64,000 bases of DNA from Zizania palustris (GCA_019279435.1 JAAALK010001119.1:1-64000); one strand, 5' to 3'. Shown: positions 1 to 11,308, numbered from the stretch's first letter. Notes: a model not told the origin generated them from the letters alone. Made by a program: numbers and translations.

Positions 1-1243
1 ACTCACCACAATAAAGCAAAGGGAACATATCACCTTTGGCAACAATCGAAGGAGTAGAGTGAAAGGTAGAGGTTTGGTAAGAATCAACTCGAATTTCACT
101 CTCAAAGATGTTGCTTTGGTTGAAAACCTGGGATACAATTTGCTTTCTGTATCTCAGTTGCTGGATGAGGGCTTCGTAGTGCGATTCAATCACGATACTT
201 TGCAAGTGCTCAATTCTGATGGCGTTGTGGTGTGTAAGATCTTTAGAGTTGGGAGAGTTTTTGGAGCTAATTTTTCTGAGTTATCTGGTTCTTCTCATTG
301 TCTTGTTGCACATTCGACTTCTGAGCTTTGGAAGTGGCATAGGAGACTAGGTCATATGAGCCAGTTGCTCGCTCATCTAAGTGCCCTATGTCTGATCCGA
401 GGATTGCCCAAGCTCAAGTTTGAGAAGAATTTAGTTTGCGCTCCTTGTCGACATGGAAAAATGATTGCCGCTTCGCATTCGCCAGTCACCACAGTGATGA
501 CTGAACAACCCGGAGAACTTCTTCACATGGACACTATAGGTCCTTCTCGGGTTAGTTCTTTAGGCAGCAAGTGGTATGTGCTAGTTATTGTCGACGATTT
601 CTCTCGCTACTCTTGGGTCTTCTTTCTTGCCAGCAAGGATAATGTGTTTTCACACTTTCGGAGCTTGTCTTTGAGACTTTTCACTGAACTTCCTGGTGCA
701 TTGAAATTCATTCGAAGTGATAATGGCACTGAGTTCAAGAACAGTCTCTTTGTTGACTTTTTCATGGAGCATGGAATAGAACATCAATTCTCTGCTTCGC
801 AGGTTCCTCAATAGAATGGTGTTGTTGAGAGAAAGAACCGCACTTTGCTTGAGATGGCTAGGACGATGCTTGATGAGCACATGACTCCTAGAAAATTCTG
901 GGCTGAGGCCATGAACACTGCTTGTTACATCTCAAACCGAATCTTCTTGCGCTCAATTCTGAAGTTGACATCTTATGAGCTACGTTTTGGGAGACAGCCC
1001 AAGGTTACTCATCTTTGAGTTTTTGGCTGTCATTGCTTTATCCTAAAATGTGGTAAATTGGACAAATTTGAGTCTCGTTCTTCTGACGGGATCTTTTTGG
1101 GTTACACTACACATGGTCATTCTTATCATGTTTATAATTTGGAAACTAACACTGTCATCGAGTCATGTGATGTGACTTTTGATGAATCGACCCCCTCTGT
1201 TAGTTCTGCTCTTGAACAGGCAAATGAACACGACATGGAATAG
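1..1243 (+). pseudogene. copia A GAG-pre-integrase and integrase, broken
   Basis: The frame opens in the GAG-pre-integrase region and runs into the integrase core. The zinc-binding region (HRRLGH, then CAPCRHGK) is followed by the first catalytic Asp (LHMDTIGPSR), the second in RSDNGTEF, and the Glu in the VVERKN context just after a stop. In-frame stops lie at 812-814 (TAG), about 1016-1018 (TGA) and 1241-1243 (TAG). The intact counterpart at 20100-21401 reads CGA at the second position and CAG at the third, so those two stops are C-to-T changes. The integrase would have joined element cDNA to host DNA in the nucleus. No functional protein can be made from this copy. Confidence 0.85.
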
Positions 1244-2398
1244 ACCATCTTCAAAGAAGAAGATCCCGGAGATTTCGAGGATGAACCCCTACTACCCTCG
1301 ACATCAACCCTCGAAGCCGACCCCGCTTCAACCACTTCGGCACAAGGTCCCAAAGCAACTACCTTAACATCAGTCATCTTGGACCACTCGAGACTGCATC
1401 CCGCCGTGAGGCTCCACACCATGTTCAAAGGATGCATCCTCCCGAGCAGATCATTGGTGAGCTTGATCAAAGGGTAACATGTTCTCATACTCATTTCATT
1501 GATTCCGCTTTTGTTGCTTCTTTCGAGCCCTTAGATGTTAGTCATGCACTTTTGATTCTAGTTGGATCAATGCCATGCATGAAGAACTTGAAAATTTTGA
1601 GAGAAACCAAGTCTAGACTTTAGTTGATCCTCCACCAAATGTTCATTTCATTGGAACAAAATGGATTTTCAAAAACAAACAAGGGGAGGATGAGACTGTA
1701 GTTAGAAACAAGGCTAGACTGGTAGCTCAGGGTTATTCTCAATTAGAAGGGATTGATTTTACTGAAACTTTTGCACCTGTTGCCCGTCTTGAGGCCATTA
1801 GGATTTTACTTGCATTTGCGGCATCCCGTGGTTTCAAACTCTATCAAATGGATGTCAAAAATGCTTTTCTTAATGGCTTCATGGGCGAAGATGTTTATGT
1901 AAAACAACCCCCTGGTTTTGAAAACCCCAAATACCAACATAAAGTCCTTAAACTTCATAAGGCTCTTTATGGACTCAAGCAGGCCCCTCGGGCATGGTAT
2001 GACAGACTTAAGTATTTTCTGCTTAAGCGGGGGTATTTGATGGGATCTGTTGATAAAACCCTGTTTACTCTCAAGCATGGCAAAGATTTCCTCCTAGTTC
2101 AGATTTATGTGGATGATATCATCTTTGGTGGCTCTTCTAATGCTTTGGTTGCCGAGTTTGCAGATGCCATGAGCAGGGAGTTCGAGATGTCCATGATGGG
2201 CGAACTCACTTTTTTCCTTGGTTTGCAAATCAAGTAAAGCAAACAAGGTACTTTCGTCCACCAGACGAAGTACACCAAGGACCTGCTCAAGAAATTCGAC
2301 ATGGCTGATGCGAAGCCACTCGCCACTCCAATGGCTACATCTATAGCATTGGATCCTGACGAAGATGGAGAAGCCGTAGATCAGAAGGAGTTCTGAAG
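1244..2398 (+). pseudogene. copia A reverse transcriptase, broken
   Basis: RT domain of the copia polyprotein. The N-terminal part (around 1640-1850) includes the [17 protein letters not shown] and [16 protein letters not shown] motifs. The core runs from 1848 ([10 protein letters not shown]) through [14 protein letters not shown] to the catalytic YVDDIIFGG near 2107-2133. Stops occur at 1621-1623, 2235-2237 (TAA where copia C has CAA) and about 2395-2397. A frameshift lies in the linker between integrase and RT. Continuity with the RNase H at 2400 is clear from the conserved linker. Inactive. Confidence 0.85.
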
Positions 2399-2399
2399 C

Positions 2400-3059
2400 A
2401 TGATCGGCTCCCTCCTCTACTTGACTGCTATGAGGCCGGACATACACTTCGTAGTGTGTCTGTGCACTCGTTTTCAGGCTTCACCACGAGCTTCACACCG
2501 CCAAGCGGTAAAGCGCATTCTCAGGTATCTCAAACATACCCTCGAATTCGGCATTTGGTATTCTACGTCTTCCTCTTTGTGTCTTCGAGGTTATTCCGAT
2601 GCGGATTTTGCTGGGTGTAGGATTGATAGAAAAAGTACCTCTGGTACTTGTCATTTTCTGGGTACTTCTCTGGTTTGCTGGTCTTCCCGCAAACAGTCTA
2701 GTGTGGCACAATCGATGGCTGAGGCCGAATATGTTGCTGCAGCTAGCTGTTGCTCTCAGATTTTGTGGGTGGTTTCCACTTTGCGGGATTTCGGGTTAGA
2801 TTATAAGAGTGTTCCACTTTTCTGTGATAACACTAGTGCTATTTGTATAGCAAACAACCCGGTTCAGCATTCTAGAACCAAACACATTGATGTGCGATAT
2901 CATTTTCTCAGAGATCATAATGAGAAGGGTGATATTGAACTTCAATATGTTGATACCGAACACCAGCTAGCCGATATTTTCACAAACCCCCTCGATGCTT
3001 CTCGTTTTGCCTACTTGCGTGGGGAACTTGGTATTTGTCACCCTTACGGCATTTTGTGA
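2400..3059 (+). pseudogene. copia A RT thumb/connection and RNase H
   Basis: An open stretch of 219 codons starting in the conserved MIGSLLYLTAMRPDI block. It continues with GYSDADFAGC (first RNase H Asp), the KSTSG and MAEAEYVAA (Glu) motifs, FCDNTSAI (Asp), and ends with HIDVRYHFLRD and DIFTNPL, the usual C-terminus of copia Pol. The natural stop TGA (3057-3059) is followed directly by a purine tract. Taken alone this segment is intact, but a stop separates it from the RT upstream, so it is scored as part of a dead polyprotein. It would have degraded RNA in RNA-DNA hybrids during reverse transcription. Confidence 0.85.
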
Positions 3060-4178
3060 GGGGGAGCAATTTTGATTGTCTTGCTTATGATCACTGTGTG
3101 TGAAATTGCATTTACATCTTTTGCATTTATATGCCTAATTTTAATTCATGAAATCATGTCAGCTCAGCTCTATTTAATATGTCTGAAACATTATGTGCAT
3201 GATTCTTCTTTCCAAAATCAAATCATGCTCACTGCTTAGTCTTGAATCTAGCATGTTTAGGCAGGACTACTTTAGCTATCTTTTATCTGCTTGATAGCAA
3301 GACACCTTTTCTCTGGATGCTAAACATTGCAACTTGAAAAATTGTATTCATGGATATTCATCAAGTGCTAAACAATTTGGTCACTAAATTAAAAAATTCA
3401 AAAATCCATGATTTGTATGTTACAAGCGAAAAAGATCCGGGTGGGTTTGTTTGTTGCACTACTCTATTCTAGACTGTTTACCATTGCACATTGGTCTGAA
3501 TTGGGATAGTGTAGTGTATGCCAAAATCAACGCCTTAAGCTTCTGATGGCTTTCATGCCTAGGCTTGGCTTGATTGGAAAGTATAAGGTAGACAAACAAA
3601 TAACCCCTGCCATTATGAAACCAAAAATTCATTGATCATCAAGTTTGCTTTTAATGCTCCACTTGAACTGGACTTGTCTGTCTAGAGTAGAAATTGACTA
3701 GCTTTGCACAGTCCCTACTTTTACTTGTCTAGTTACCTTGATTGAGTGGTGATGCTTTTATTTCAAAATGATAAAATCACATGCAGTCATCATGTTTTTT
3801 AGAGAATGTTAAATTGAGCTGAGCACACGACAAATTGGTATTGATATTGGCATATTTTTGCTTTACATGTCTCTGCAATTCTGCCCATTTCGAAGCTGTG
3901 CATCTTTTAACGCTCCTTGATGCCTGCATTGCCAAAGGGGGAGAAATTTTTGAGTTCTCTGCAGCAACGGGGTAACATAACTTAGGGGGAGTTTTTATCT
4001 TGCAAAGGGGAGATTTGCCGAAAGGGCTTTTACTCTTTTGAAAAAGGGGAGGAAAATTCTTTTGTCAAGTGACATGATTTTGCTCGTTTCTGAGTTTTCA
4101 TGGTCACTTGTGAGCTGAAATTTTTTAAATTTCCTTGAACTTGAATTTGGTTGTCAATGCACTCATCAAGGGGGAGAT
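3060..4178 (+). other. copia A 3' noncoding region with repeated polypurine tracts
   Basis: No coding potential was recognised. The region is AT-rich and carries several G-rich purine tracts: directly after the pol stop (about 3058-3066), near 3936-3945, 3986-3991, 4045-4054, and the last at 4168-4177, which abuts the LTR start TGAGAAACC at 4179. The last tract is the likely functional polypurine tract for plus-strand priming. Multiple such tracts before the 3' LTR are a known trait of Sireviruses. Confidence 0.7.
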
Positions 4179-5166
4179 TGAGAAACCAAGGGTTGGTTTC
4201 GGAGTCTGTGATGAGGGATTGATAGATTTTACCCTCTGATTCGAAGGGGTCCCTCCGAAGGGGTTCGGAGGTGGTTTCGGTGGGCTCTGGTTGCTGCAGC
4301 TGTTGCAGCGGAGTGTGCTTGTCGGAGGGGTGCGACAGTACACGATGACTGAGTTGTACCAAAGGGCTCGGTACTTTGGATGGTACACCAGAGTGTGTAT
4401 CAGAGGTTGTTTACCCGGAGAGGTCTCCGGGGTACTGGATACACTTGTCTGTTTGTCTGTGGTGCGTAGATGACTTCGGAGGTGACGGACGGTGCGTAGC
4501 AAGTGAACCTGGGTCAAGCGGGAGGCTTGATGCCAGGGGAGCAGGGGGCTCCGTCACGAAGGCTGCGAAGGGGTTGAGGTCGGACCTCGGGTCGAGGTGC
4601 GCCAGGAGAAGGCAAAAGTGCGGAGTATGACTCTGGGTGAAGGTACTCCGAGACAAAGTCCTCGGAGGCGAGGCACTTCGAAGGGTACTCCAAATGGAGT
4701 GACTTTGGAGTATGGTGGACTAAGTCCTCAACAATGAGGCAAGGCATTCGAAGTGTGCTCCGGAGGGAGGCACTCGAAGGTATACCCGTCGAAGGTCTTA
4801 GAAGTCGAGGTGCATCGAAGGCATGGTCCGGGTGAGGATCGTCGAGGAGTGTGCTCGGGGAGAGACACTGCGACGAAGTGCTCATGGAATGCTTAGTGCG
4901 GAGGCCTTGGACGAAGGAGGGACTTCGAAGGGTGGTACTCCGAAGGTGGGGCTTCGGAGTGAGGCTGGCTTCGGAGTGAAGCTGACTCCGGAGTGAGGCT
5001 GGCTCCGGAGCAAGACTGGCTCCGGAGTGAGACTGACTTGAGGTACTTCGGCCATGCATGGCTTCGGTACACAGACTGACGGAGTTCGAGCTGGGAGAAG
5101 CTGTGAAGCCATGGTGGTCCACTCCGAAGGTGTTGGTGCGAAGGCCCAAGGGCTTTGATGGCTTCA
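4179..5166 (+). repeat. copia A 3' LTR, first part (interrupted by gypsy B)
   Basis: Starts TGAGAAACC after a purine tract. It matches the outer end of the copia C LTR (25953 leftwards) and of the solo LTR at 41734-43745, both on the other strand. It is dense in short CTTCG, CTCCGAAG and CTTCGGAG motifs. The match to the other LTRs stops abruptly at 5166, where gypsy B begins, and resumes at 15758. The joined length of the two pieces is about 2.1 kb, close to the 2012 bp of the other two copies. Confidence 0.9.
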
Positions 5167-5746
5167 TGTTGGGGGAGATAATCCCGACGGCGAAGGGGGC
5201 CCACAACCAGGGGGTCCGAGGCCTAGTGCCGGAGGAGGCCACCCTCCGTCTTGAAGATGCCGGAGGCCACCCTCCGGCTTGAAGATGCCGGAGGCCACCC
5301 CCCGGCTCCCTCCGGCTTGAAGATGCCGGAGGCCACCCTCCGGCCTCGGAGGCCACCCTCCGGGAGAAGATTGCCAGGGGCAACCCCTCGGCCCGCGGTA
5401 GTGAATCCGGAGGAAGCGCTAGCGGGAAAAGGACTGGACAAATATACGGGGAGGCAGAATCGCGATCCTCTGAGCCGTGTCGGGCGGCGCATATAGCGTC
5501 CGACACGGCTGATACGCTGTCAGAGTCGAATCTTCTTGTCTGTACTATGTATAGTCTGTTTTTCTGTACTATTGACCGGCGTCTGGCCATGTAACCATTG
5601 GCGGTCCAGAGACGCTTGGTCCTCTGGACGGGGCGCCTTATAAATACCCCTCAGCTGTAGTTGTAAGGGATAGGCTCAAGGAGCATTGAATACACTACTC
5701 TCATTCTCACTAAGAAAACCTGCTGGTCCGATCCGTCGTTCGAAAA
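5167..5746 (+). repeat. gypsy B 5' LTR
   Basis: Begins TGTTGGGGGAGATAATCCCG and ends just before the primer-binding site. It contains a minisatellite of five units (5234-5364) and a TATA-like box at about 5638-5647 (cttataaatacc), which would drive the element's own + strand transcript. The end is written as cgaaaa rather than the usual ca, as in the 3' copy, so the exact boundary is uncertain by a few bases. Confidence 0.85.
5234..5364 (+). repeat. minisatellite in gypsy B 5' LTR, 5 units
   Basis: Five tandem units, each opening with ggaggccacc and then a variable tail ending in gaagatgcc or a shorter form; unit lengths are about 17 to 38 bp. The 3' LTR holds nine such units (15111-15374). 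Gypsy D, which shares LTR ends and purine tract with B, has no such array. Confidence 0.85.
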
Positions 5747-5748
5747 GT

Positions 5749-5766
5749 TGGCGCCGTCCGTGGGGA
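5749..5766 (+). other. gypsy B primer-binding site
   Basis: TGGCGCCGTCCGTGGGGA, two bases after the LTR. The first nine bases match the 3' end of plant tRNA-Asp, the primer known for the related Athila/Tat groups; the rest fits less well, so the tRNA identity is tentative. Elements E (48008-48025) and F (59805-59822) have nearly the same site on the other strand. Confidence 0.7.
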
Positions 5767-5811
5767 CCTTAGTTCAAGAAGCTAGCGTCCTCTACACCCA
5801 CTCACCAAAGC

Positions 5812-7545
5812 ATGTCGGGTCAGAAGGGAGCAAGCACGGTTCCTCTGCATCGGTCAACCCGCACCACCGGGATCGAGCCTGCTCCGGTCCCCGACCCCAG
5901 TCCTCCGGCCCCCGCTGTTGCTCCCGTCGGGGCGCCCTCCCTGGAGCCAACCCAAGTGCCGGAAGGGACGCCCGAGGCCCGAGACCCTGGCAGCGTACCT
6001 GAGCCAACATCCATCAACCTGACGGGGTTGCCGGAAGGGCCGCCGCAGACGCATCCTCCGAGCGGACCCCCGGTGGTGTCCCTTCGGACCGACTACGTCC
6101 GTTCGCGGGACGCCGATACCACTTCAGGAGAAAGTGGGAGCCAAGCTGACGCCCTGGCCGCCGAGAATGCTCGCTTGAAGGCAGAGTTGGCCTTGTGGTT
6201 CCAGGAGGCATCGCTTCGCCCTCCGGAGCCCCTCCGCACCGCGAAAGCTGCGGCCGTGGCGCTGAGCGATGACGAAGATCCAGCAGACGAAGAGAATCCA
6301 TCATACGACGAGGAGTCCCCCCTGCACCCGGACCTTCAGAGGGTGCGCTTCGGCTCGAAGTTCCGCGCTGCGAAGCTTCCCAAGTACTCCGGGGATTCTG
6401 ACCCTGGAGAATTCTCTCGCTCGTACACCCTGGCGATAAAAGCATCCGGGGGGAGCCGAGACACCATTGCTAAATGCTTCCCCTTGGCGCTCGAAGGAAT
6501 CGCCCTCCGGTGGCTCTGGTCACTCTGACCCGGGACCATCCATTCGTGGGATCAACTAAGGAAGAAATTCGTCAACAATTTCCAAGGGACCTTTGTGGCC
6601 CCTATGTCCACCGGGAGCCTCTTCCAACTGAAGCAGCAGCCCGGAGAAACTTTGCGGCAGTACTCCCAACGCTTCGCACACACCAAGGCCCAGATAAAGG
6701 GGCTCTCGGCTTCCTCCGTCATCGATGCCGCCCGAGAAGGCGTCACCCACCCAGGCCTCCTCGACAAGCTTCACCGGAAGCCCATCTCCTCGGTGGCACA
6801 ACTCATGACGTATTTCGAGGAGTACGCCCGATCCGAAGAGGGCCAGGCGCGCCGGCAAGCGATGATAGTACCTATCCGGGCCCCGAGCGCCAGGACATAT
6901 GAGGCCCCGCCGGACTTCAACCGAGGAGCGCGTCCCGTTCCCGACATCCGCCGCCAAGAGTCTGGCCGGCAGGACTCCGTCCACCGGGACTCTCGACGAA
7001 GCCGAAAGCATCTTTGGGGGGAAGTCCTCAGCATCACCCCCCGAGCCCCCGCCAAGCATCTGCACACGCCCAGCGGAAGCCGTTCCGTCGGGGCCAAGGC
7101 TCCGCCTCGAGCGCTCCTCGGAGGAGCCACCTTCTACTGCAGCATCCACGGCGAGAACCGGAGCCACGACACCGACTCCTGCAGGACCATACTCGCCCTC
7201 CGCAGCGACTACCTCGAGCGCAATGCCGGACACGGTTCCACCGACAGGGGGACCCCTATCCCCCACCCAGAGCCGGTCCAGGTAGTCGGCAGGGCCCCGA
7301 CCCCCAAGATCGAAGATGCACCGGATCGGGGGAAGCGAGTGGTCCTCCCCATATCCGGAGGGGGAGCCCTGGGGGCTCTTTCCAAGCGACAGCGCCGGGA
7401 CTACGTTCGGGAGGTCGGACATATCGGCACGTCCGGCCCCTCGGCCCTCCCGGAGTGGTCCCATGTCCCCATCACTTTCACCGCTGAGGATGCCTCCGGA
7501 GTCAAGTTCCCGCACGCCGACCCCCTCGTCATCTCAGCAGACATT
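5812..7545 (+). pseudogene. gypsy B gag
   Basis: Starts at ATG 5812 (MSGQKGAS). A Pro-rich N-terminus and a short coiled-coil-like stretch come first. The Retrotrans_gag domain follows (about 6330-6860: YSGDSDPGEFSRSY, then [20 protein letters not shown], then [19 protein letters not shown]). A Cys/His motif ([15 protein letters not shown]) lies near 7138-7180. One nonsense codon, TGA at 6526-6528, sits where elements E and F read through (WSLKPG context); the same frame continues on the other side. Gag would form the virus-like particle in the cytoplasm. The product is broken only by that stop. Confidence 0.85.
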
Positions 7546-8943
7546 GCCGGAGTTGAGGTGCGTCGCATACTGGTTGATGGAGGGAGTTCTGCTGACATCA
7601 TCTTCGTGTAGGCCTTCGATCAACTATGCCTGTCGCGCAAGCACCTACTGCCAGCTTCGCGTCCGCTCCAAGGCTTCGCAGGCCCCCCGCTCGACGCCCT
7701 AGGCCAGGTCGTGCTGGAGGTGACCTTCGGCGACTCCCCCCTTCAGCGCTGCGAAGAGGTCCTATTCGACGTGGTCGATGCTCCGTACACCTACAATGCT
7801 ATCTTCGGAAGGGGGATGCTCAATCGCTTCGGAGCCATCGCCCACCACAACTACCTCTGCCTCAAGATGCCGACTCCCGGAGGGGTGTTGTCAATCCTGG
7901 GTGACCAGGCCGCAGCTCGCCGGGTCGAGTATGGTCACTCGGCGCCGTTGGAGCCACGGCAGATTCATAGCGTCCGCGAAGGCGCTGAAGGAGCCGGCCT
8001 CCCAGGAGGCGGGGACCCCGGGCAGAAGGGTCGTCCCGCCAAACCTCTCCTGGAGGGGGAGGTCATTACCAAGATCTTGACCCAAGACGAGAAGGAGTAT
8101 CCGATCAAGTTTGGAGGGGGTCTGGAGCCGGAGGTGTCGGCGCAGCTCGAGGCCATCATCCACGGCAACCTCGACGTCTTCGCATGGTCCAACGAAGACA
8201 TTTTCGGCGTCGACCGCTCGATCATCGAGCACTCACTGGTCGTTGACCCGAAGGCGCGGCCGGTCCGCCAGGGGCTCCGGAGACTTTCCACCGAACGGGC
8301 CGAGCTCGCCAAGGCTGAGACAGAGAAGCTGCTTCGAGCAGGGGTCATCCGGGAAGTGAGTCATACCGACTGGTTGTCTAACCCAGTGTTTGTCCAGAAG
8401 AAAACATCTGGAAAATGCCGCATGTGTATCGACTTTACTTCTCTGAATAAAGCTTGCCCCCATGACCCCTACCCCCTGCCTCGCATTGACCAACTAGTTG
8501 ATTCCACAACCGGAGCAGAACTCCTCAGTTTCCTCGACGCTTATTCCGGCTATCACCAGATCTGGTTAAAACCCGAGGACCAAGTGAAAACAAGTTTTTT
8601 CACCCCCGCCGGAGTATTCTGCTACCTCCGGATGCCCTTCGGCCTCCGCAATGCAGGGGCCACCATTTCAAGACTAATCTCCAAAGCCCTGTGTCATCAC
8701 TTGGGGCGTAATGTGGAAGCATACATGGACGACATCGTCGTCAAAAGCGTCACCAAGAGCCATCATGGCTCGGACATAGCTGAGACATTAGATAGCCTCC
8801 GGCGGTGTGGAATCCGGCACAATCTAGAAAAGTGTGTCTTCAGAGCACGTGCAGGGAAGCTGCTTGGGTATCTCGTTTCCAGCCGGGGCATCGAAGCCAG
8901 CCCGACGCAGGTTCAGGCATTGCAGAACATGTCCCCACCTTAG
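7546..8943 (+). pseudogene. gypsy B protease and reverse transcriptase
   Basis: Continues in the same frame as gag, as in single-polyprotein elements. The aspartic protease active site is VDGGSSADI (about 7574-7600), the DGG variant common in Tat elements, followed at once by a TAG (7609-7611) where element E has a Gln codon. RT begins near 8100; visible blocks are NPVFVQKKTSGKCRMCIDF, LDAYSGYHQI, MPFGLRNAGATISRL and the catalytic YMDDIVVKS (about 8722-8748). A TAG at 8941-8943 ends this segment, and the frame continues into RNase H. Confidence 0.87.
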
Positions 8944-9573
8944 AACCTGAAGCAAGCGCAGAAGCTGGCCGGACGGTTGGCAGCCCTCGGGCGATTTTTA
9001 GCAAAATCAGTAGAGCGAAGTTTGCCCATATTCAAGGCGCTCCGAGGTTCTAAGCATTTTGAGTGGACCCCTGAATGTCAGGATTGTTTTGGGCAGATCA
9101 AGGAATATCTCTCCGGCCTTGTGGCCCTCGCCACACCTCAGGCCGACAGTCCTTTATTGGTCTACCTCGCCGCCTCCGGCAGTGCAGCGAGTGCGGCTCT
9201 AGTCCAAGAGGAGAAACTCGACGGGAAGCTGATTCAACGCCCCGTCTACTTCGTTTCCAAAGCCCTCGCCGGAGCTAAGGCTCGGTACTCCGAGCTAGAA
9301 AAGGTGTCCTACGCCCTCGTCATAGCATCCCGGAAGCTCCGGCACTACTTCCTGGCTCATGATGTCATCATCCCGACTGCCTACCCGCTAGGCGACATGT
9401 TTCGGAACAAGGACGCCACCGGCCGCATCGGCAAGTGGGCGGTGGAGTTGGCCCCATTTGGGATCTCCTTCGTCGCCCGGACAGCCATCAAGTCCCAAAT
9501 CCTCACCGACTTCATCGCGGAGTGGACGATGGCCCCTGAGTGCACAGGCACAAAAGCAAGCGCAGGGGTCTGA
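8944..9573 (+). pseudogene. gypsy B RNase H (pol type)
   Basis: Same frame as RT. Contains the RT connection (GRLAALGRFLAKSVERS), then an RNase H-like segment with LLVYLAASGSAASAALVQEE, RYSELEKVSYALV and a C-terminal FIAEWTMAPE. In Tat elements this first RNase H is usually degenerate and a second, archaeal-type domain follows. Here it ends in TGA at 9571-9573, with the next domain beginning right after in the same frame (TVFSDGAYQASGAGAG). Confidence 0.82.
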
Positions 9574-10130
9574 ACCGTCTTTTCGGACGGTGCTTACCAA
9601 GCTTCGGGGGCTGGGGCCGGAGCAGTCATCGTCTCCCCCTCCAGCCAGCAGGCCCTGTATTCTGCTCGGCTAAGCTTCAAGGCCACCAACAATATCGCCG
9701 AGTACGAAGGGGTCCTCTTGGGTCTCCGCAAGGCGCACGCGCTGGGAGCGGCGCGCGTGGTCATCAAGACCGATTCCCAAGTAGTCGCCGGATACATCGA
9801 CAAGAGTTTCCAGGCTAAGCACCCGGACCTTGCCTCCTACCTCGACACCATCCGCAGGTTCGAGGCATCCTTCAAGGGTATATCCATCCAAAACATCCCG
9901 CGAGGCGAAAACGGCCAAGCTGACGCCCTCGCCAAAGCCGGGGCAGGAGCTCAAGGCTTGCCGCCGGGTGCTTTTTTCGAGGAGATCACCAAACCTTCGG
10001 CGCCCCCTCGCAGTGAGGCGTCCACCTCCGCCTCCTCGGATGAGCCCCCGCCGCCACCCCGGCCAGCTCCAGTCCTGTGTACGGTCGATGGCGATTGGCG
10101 GGAGCCCATCCTGCGCACGCTCGCGGGCAG
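9574..10130 (+). pseudogene. gypsy B archaeal-type RNase H (aRNH)
   Basis: Second RNase H domain, the hallmark of the Tat lineage. It opens with FSDGAYQASGAGAGAVIVSP (first Asp), then NNIAEYEGVLLGLRKA (Glu), IKTDSQVVAGY (Asp), and ends near GENGQADALAKAG (last Asp). It lies directly downstream of the first RNase H in the same frame and upstream of the integrase zinc region. A Pro- and Ser-rich linker follows. No internal stop is seen within it. Confidence 0.85.
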
Positions 10131-11308
10131 TGAAGACGATCATCCTAGCCCAAACCAAGTTCGCCTCCAGCTCCGTGCAAGGTCCTTCGAGGTCATCAAC
10201 GGCATCCTATACAAGTCCGGGGTATGTTCTCCGTTACTCCGTTGCATCTCGCACTCGGACGGAGTGGCCATGCTCCGGGAAATCCACGAGGGGCTGTGCG
10301 GGAGCCACCTGGCACCACGGGCCCTCGCGGGCAAAGCTCTTCGCCAGGGCGTATACTGGCCCACTATCGTTGCCGACACCGAAGAACTCGTCCGCACTTG
10401 CCAAGGCTGTCAGTGGATGGGGCGGCGCAGTCACCGACCCCCAGCAAGCCTGCTACCCATCCCTCCTATGTGGCCTCTGGCCCGATGGGGCATGGACCTC
10501 ATTGGACCACTCCCCAGAGCGAAAGGCAACCTGCGCTTTGCTGCCATCGCCGTCGAGTATTTTTCCAAGTGGGTCGAGGCAGAGCCACTGACTTCCATCA
10601 CATCCCGAAGCAGTCCAGAAATTCTTCTGGCAGAACATCGTGTGCCGTTTCGGAGTGCCCAGGCAGCTCACATTAGACAACGGAACACAGTTCAATGCTG
10701 GGGCTTTCCGGGCATTCTGCGATGAGTTGGGAGTCCAGCTCTGCTTCACCGCCGTGCGGCATCCCTAGTCTAACGGGGCCGTGGAGCGAGCTAATGGGCA
10801 CATCCTCTCAAGCCTCAACAAACGCATCGTTGGCTTAGCCAAAGGATTGTGGCCCGACGAGCTGCCGAAGATCCTGTGGTCCATCCAGACCACCACTTCC
10901 CGAGCTACCGGCTTCACTCCGTTCCGCCTCTTGTTTGGCGATGAAGCAATGACCCCAATGGAGCTCCGAGCCGGTTCGCTACGCGTCACAGCGCCCGAAG
11001 CCGATGACGAGCGCACCGTCTCCCTCGACCTGGCCGAAGAAACATGGCTCCGAGCCGTCGCCAACCTCTCCAAGTATCAGAAGGAGACCAAGGCATGGTA
11101 CGATCCCAAAGTCAAGCACAACGAGTTCCAACTGGGGCACCTCATCCTTCGCGCGGTGGCCGCTCCCACCAAGCTGGGCAACAAATGGGAAGGACCATAC
11201 GTTGTAACAAGGTCCGGACGACCGGGCTCTTACCGGCTCGCCACCTTGGAAGGCGAGAAGCTGAAGCATACTTGGCACGCGGAGCACCTGAAGCGTTATT
11301 TTCCGTAA
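10131..11308 (+). pseudogene. gypsy B integrase
   Basis: The zinc finger is intact: HEGLCGSH, then CQGCQ (HHCC). The core follows with GMDLIGPL (first Asp). A one-base shift near 10605-10615 moves the second Asp (LDNGTQF) into the next frame. A TAG at 10768-10770 precedes the catalytic Glu (NGAVERAN). The C-terminal part (10781-11308) is open and ends LKRYFP, with the stop at 11306-11308. There is no chromodomain, as expected for Tat. The antisense gene ends only about 65 bp further on, so the two units converge. Confidence 0.86.

Larger units (their letters stand above)
1..4178 (+). mobile_element. Ty1/copia element A (Sirevirus-like), internal region, 5' truncated by the window edge
   Basis: Internal part of a Ty1/copia retrotransposon in the order GAG-pre-integrase, integrase, reverse transcriptase, RNase H, then about 1.1 kb of noncoding DNA and the 3' LTR at 4179. 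Integrase before RT is the Pseudoviridae order. It is the same family as copia C (18930-25953), which matches it almost codon for codon on the other strand. The 2-kb LTR, the long 3' noncoding region with several purine tracts, and the coiled-coil gag seen in copia C fit the Sirevirus lineage; that lineage call is an inference. The 5' LTR and gag lie left of the window. The 3' LTR is split by gypsy B. Confidence 0.85.

Noticed and set aside
5058..5496. Open frames on both strands across the gypsy B LTR start and minisatellite
   Set aside because: They follow from the GC-rich tandem repeat, recur identically in the 3' LTR, and match no protein family.
4514..5590. 358-codon - strand frame in the copia A LTR and gypsy B LTR
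   Set aside because: It spans the junction of two unrelated LTRs, so it cannot be an ancestral gene.
6556..7515. Long - strand frame opposite gypsy B gag
   Set aside because: A shadow of GC-rich gag codons; no homologue in E or F at the same place and no promoter.
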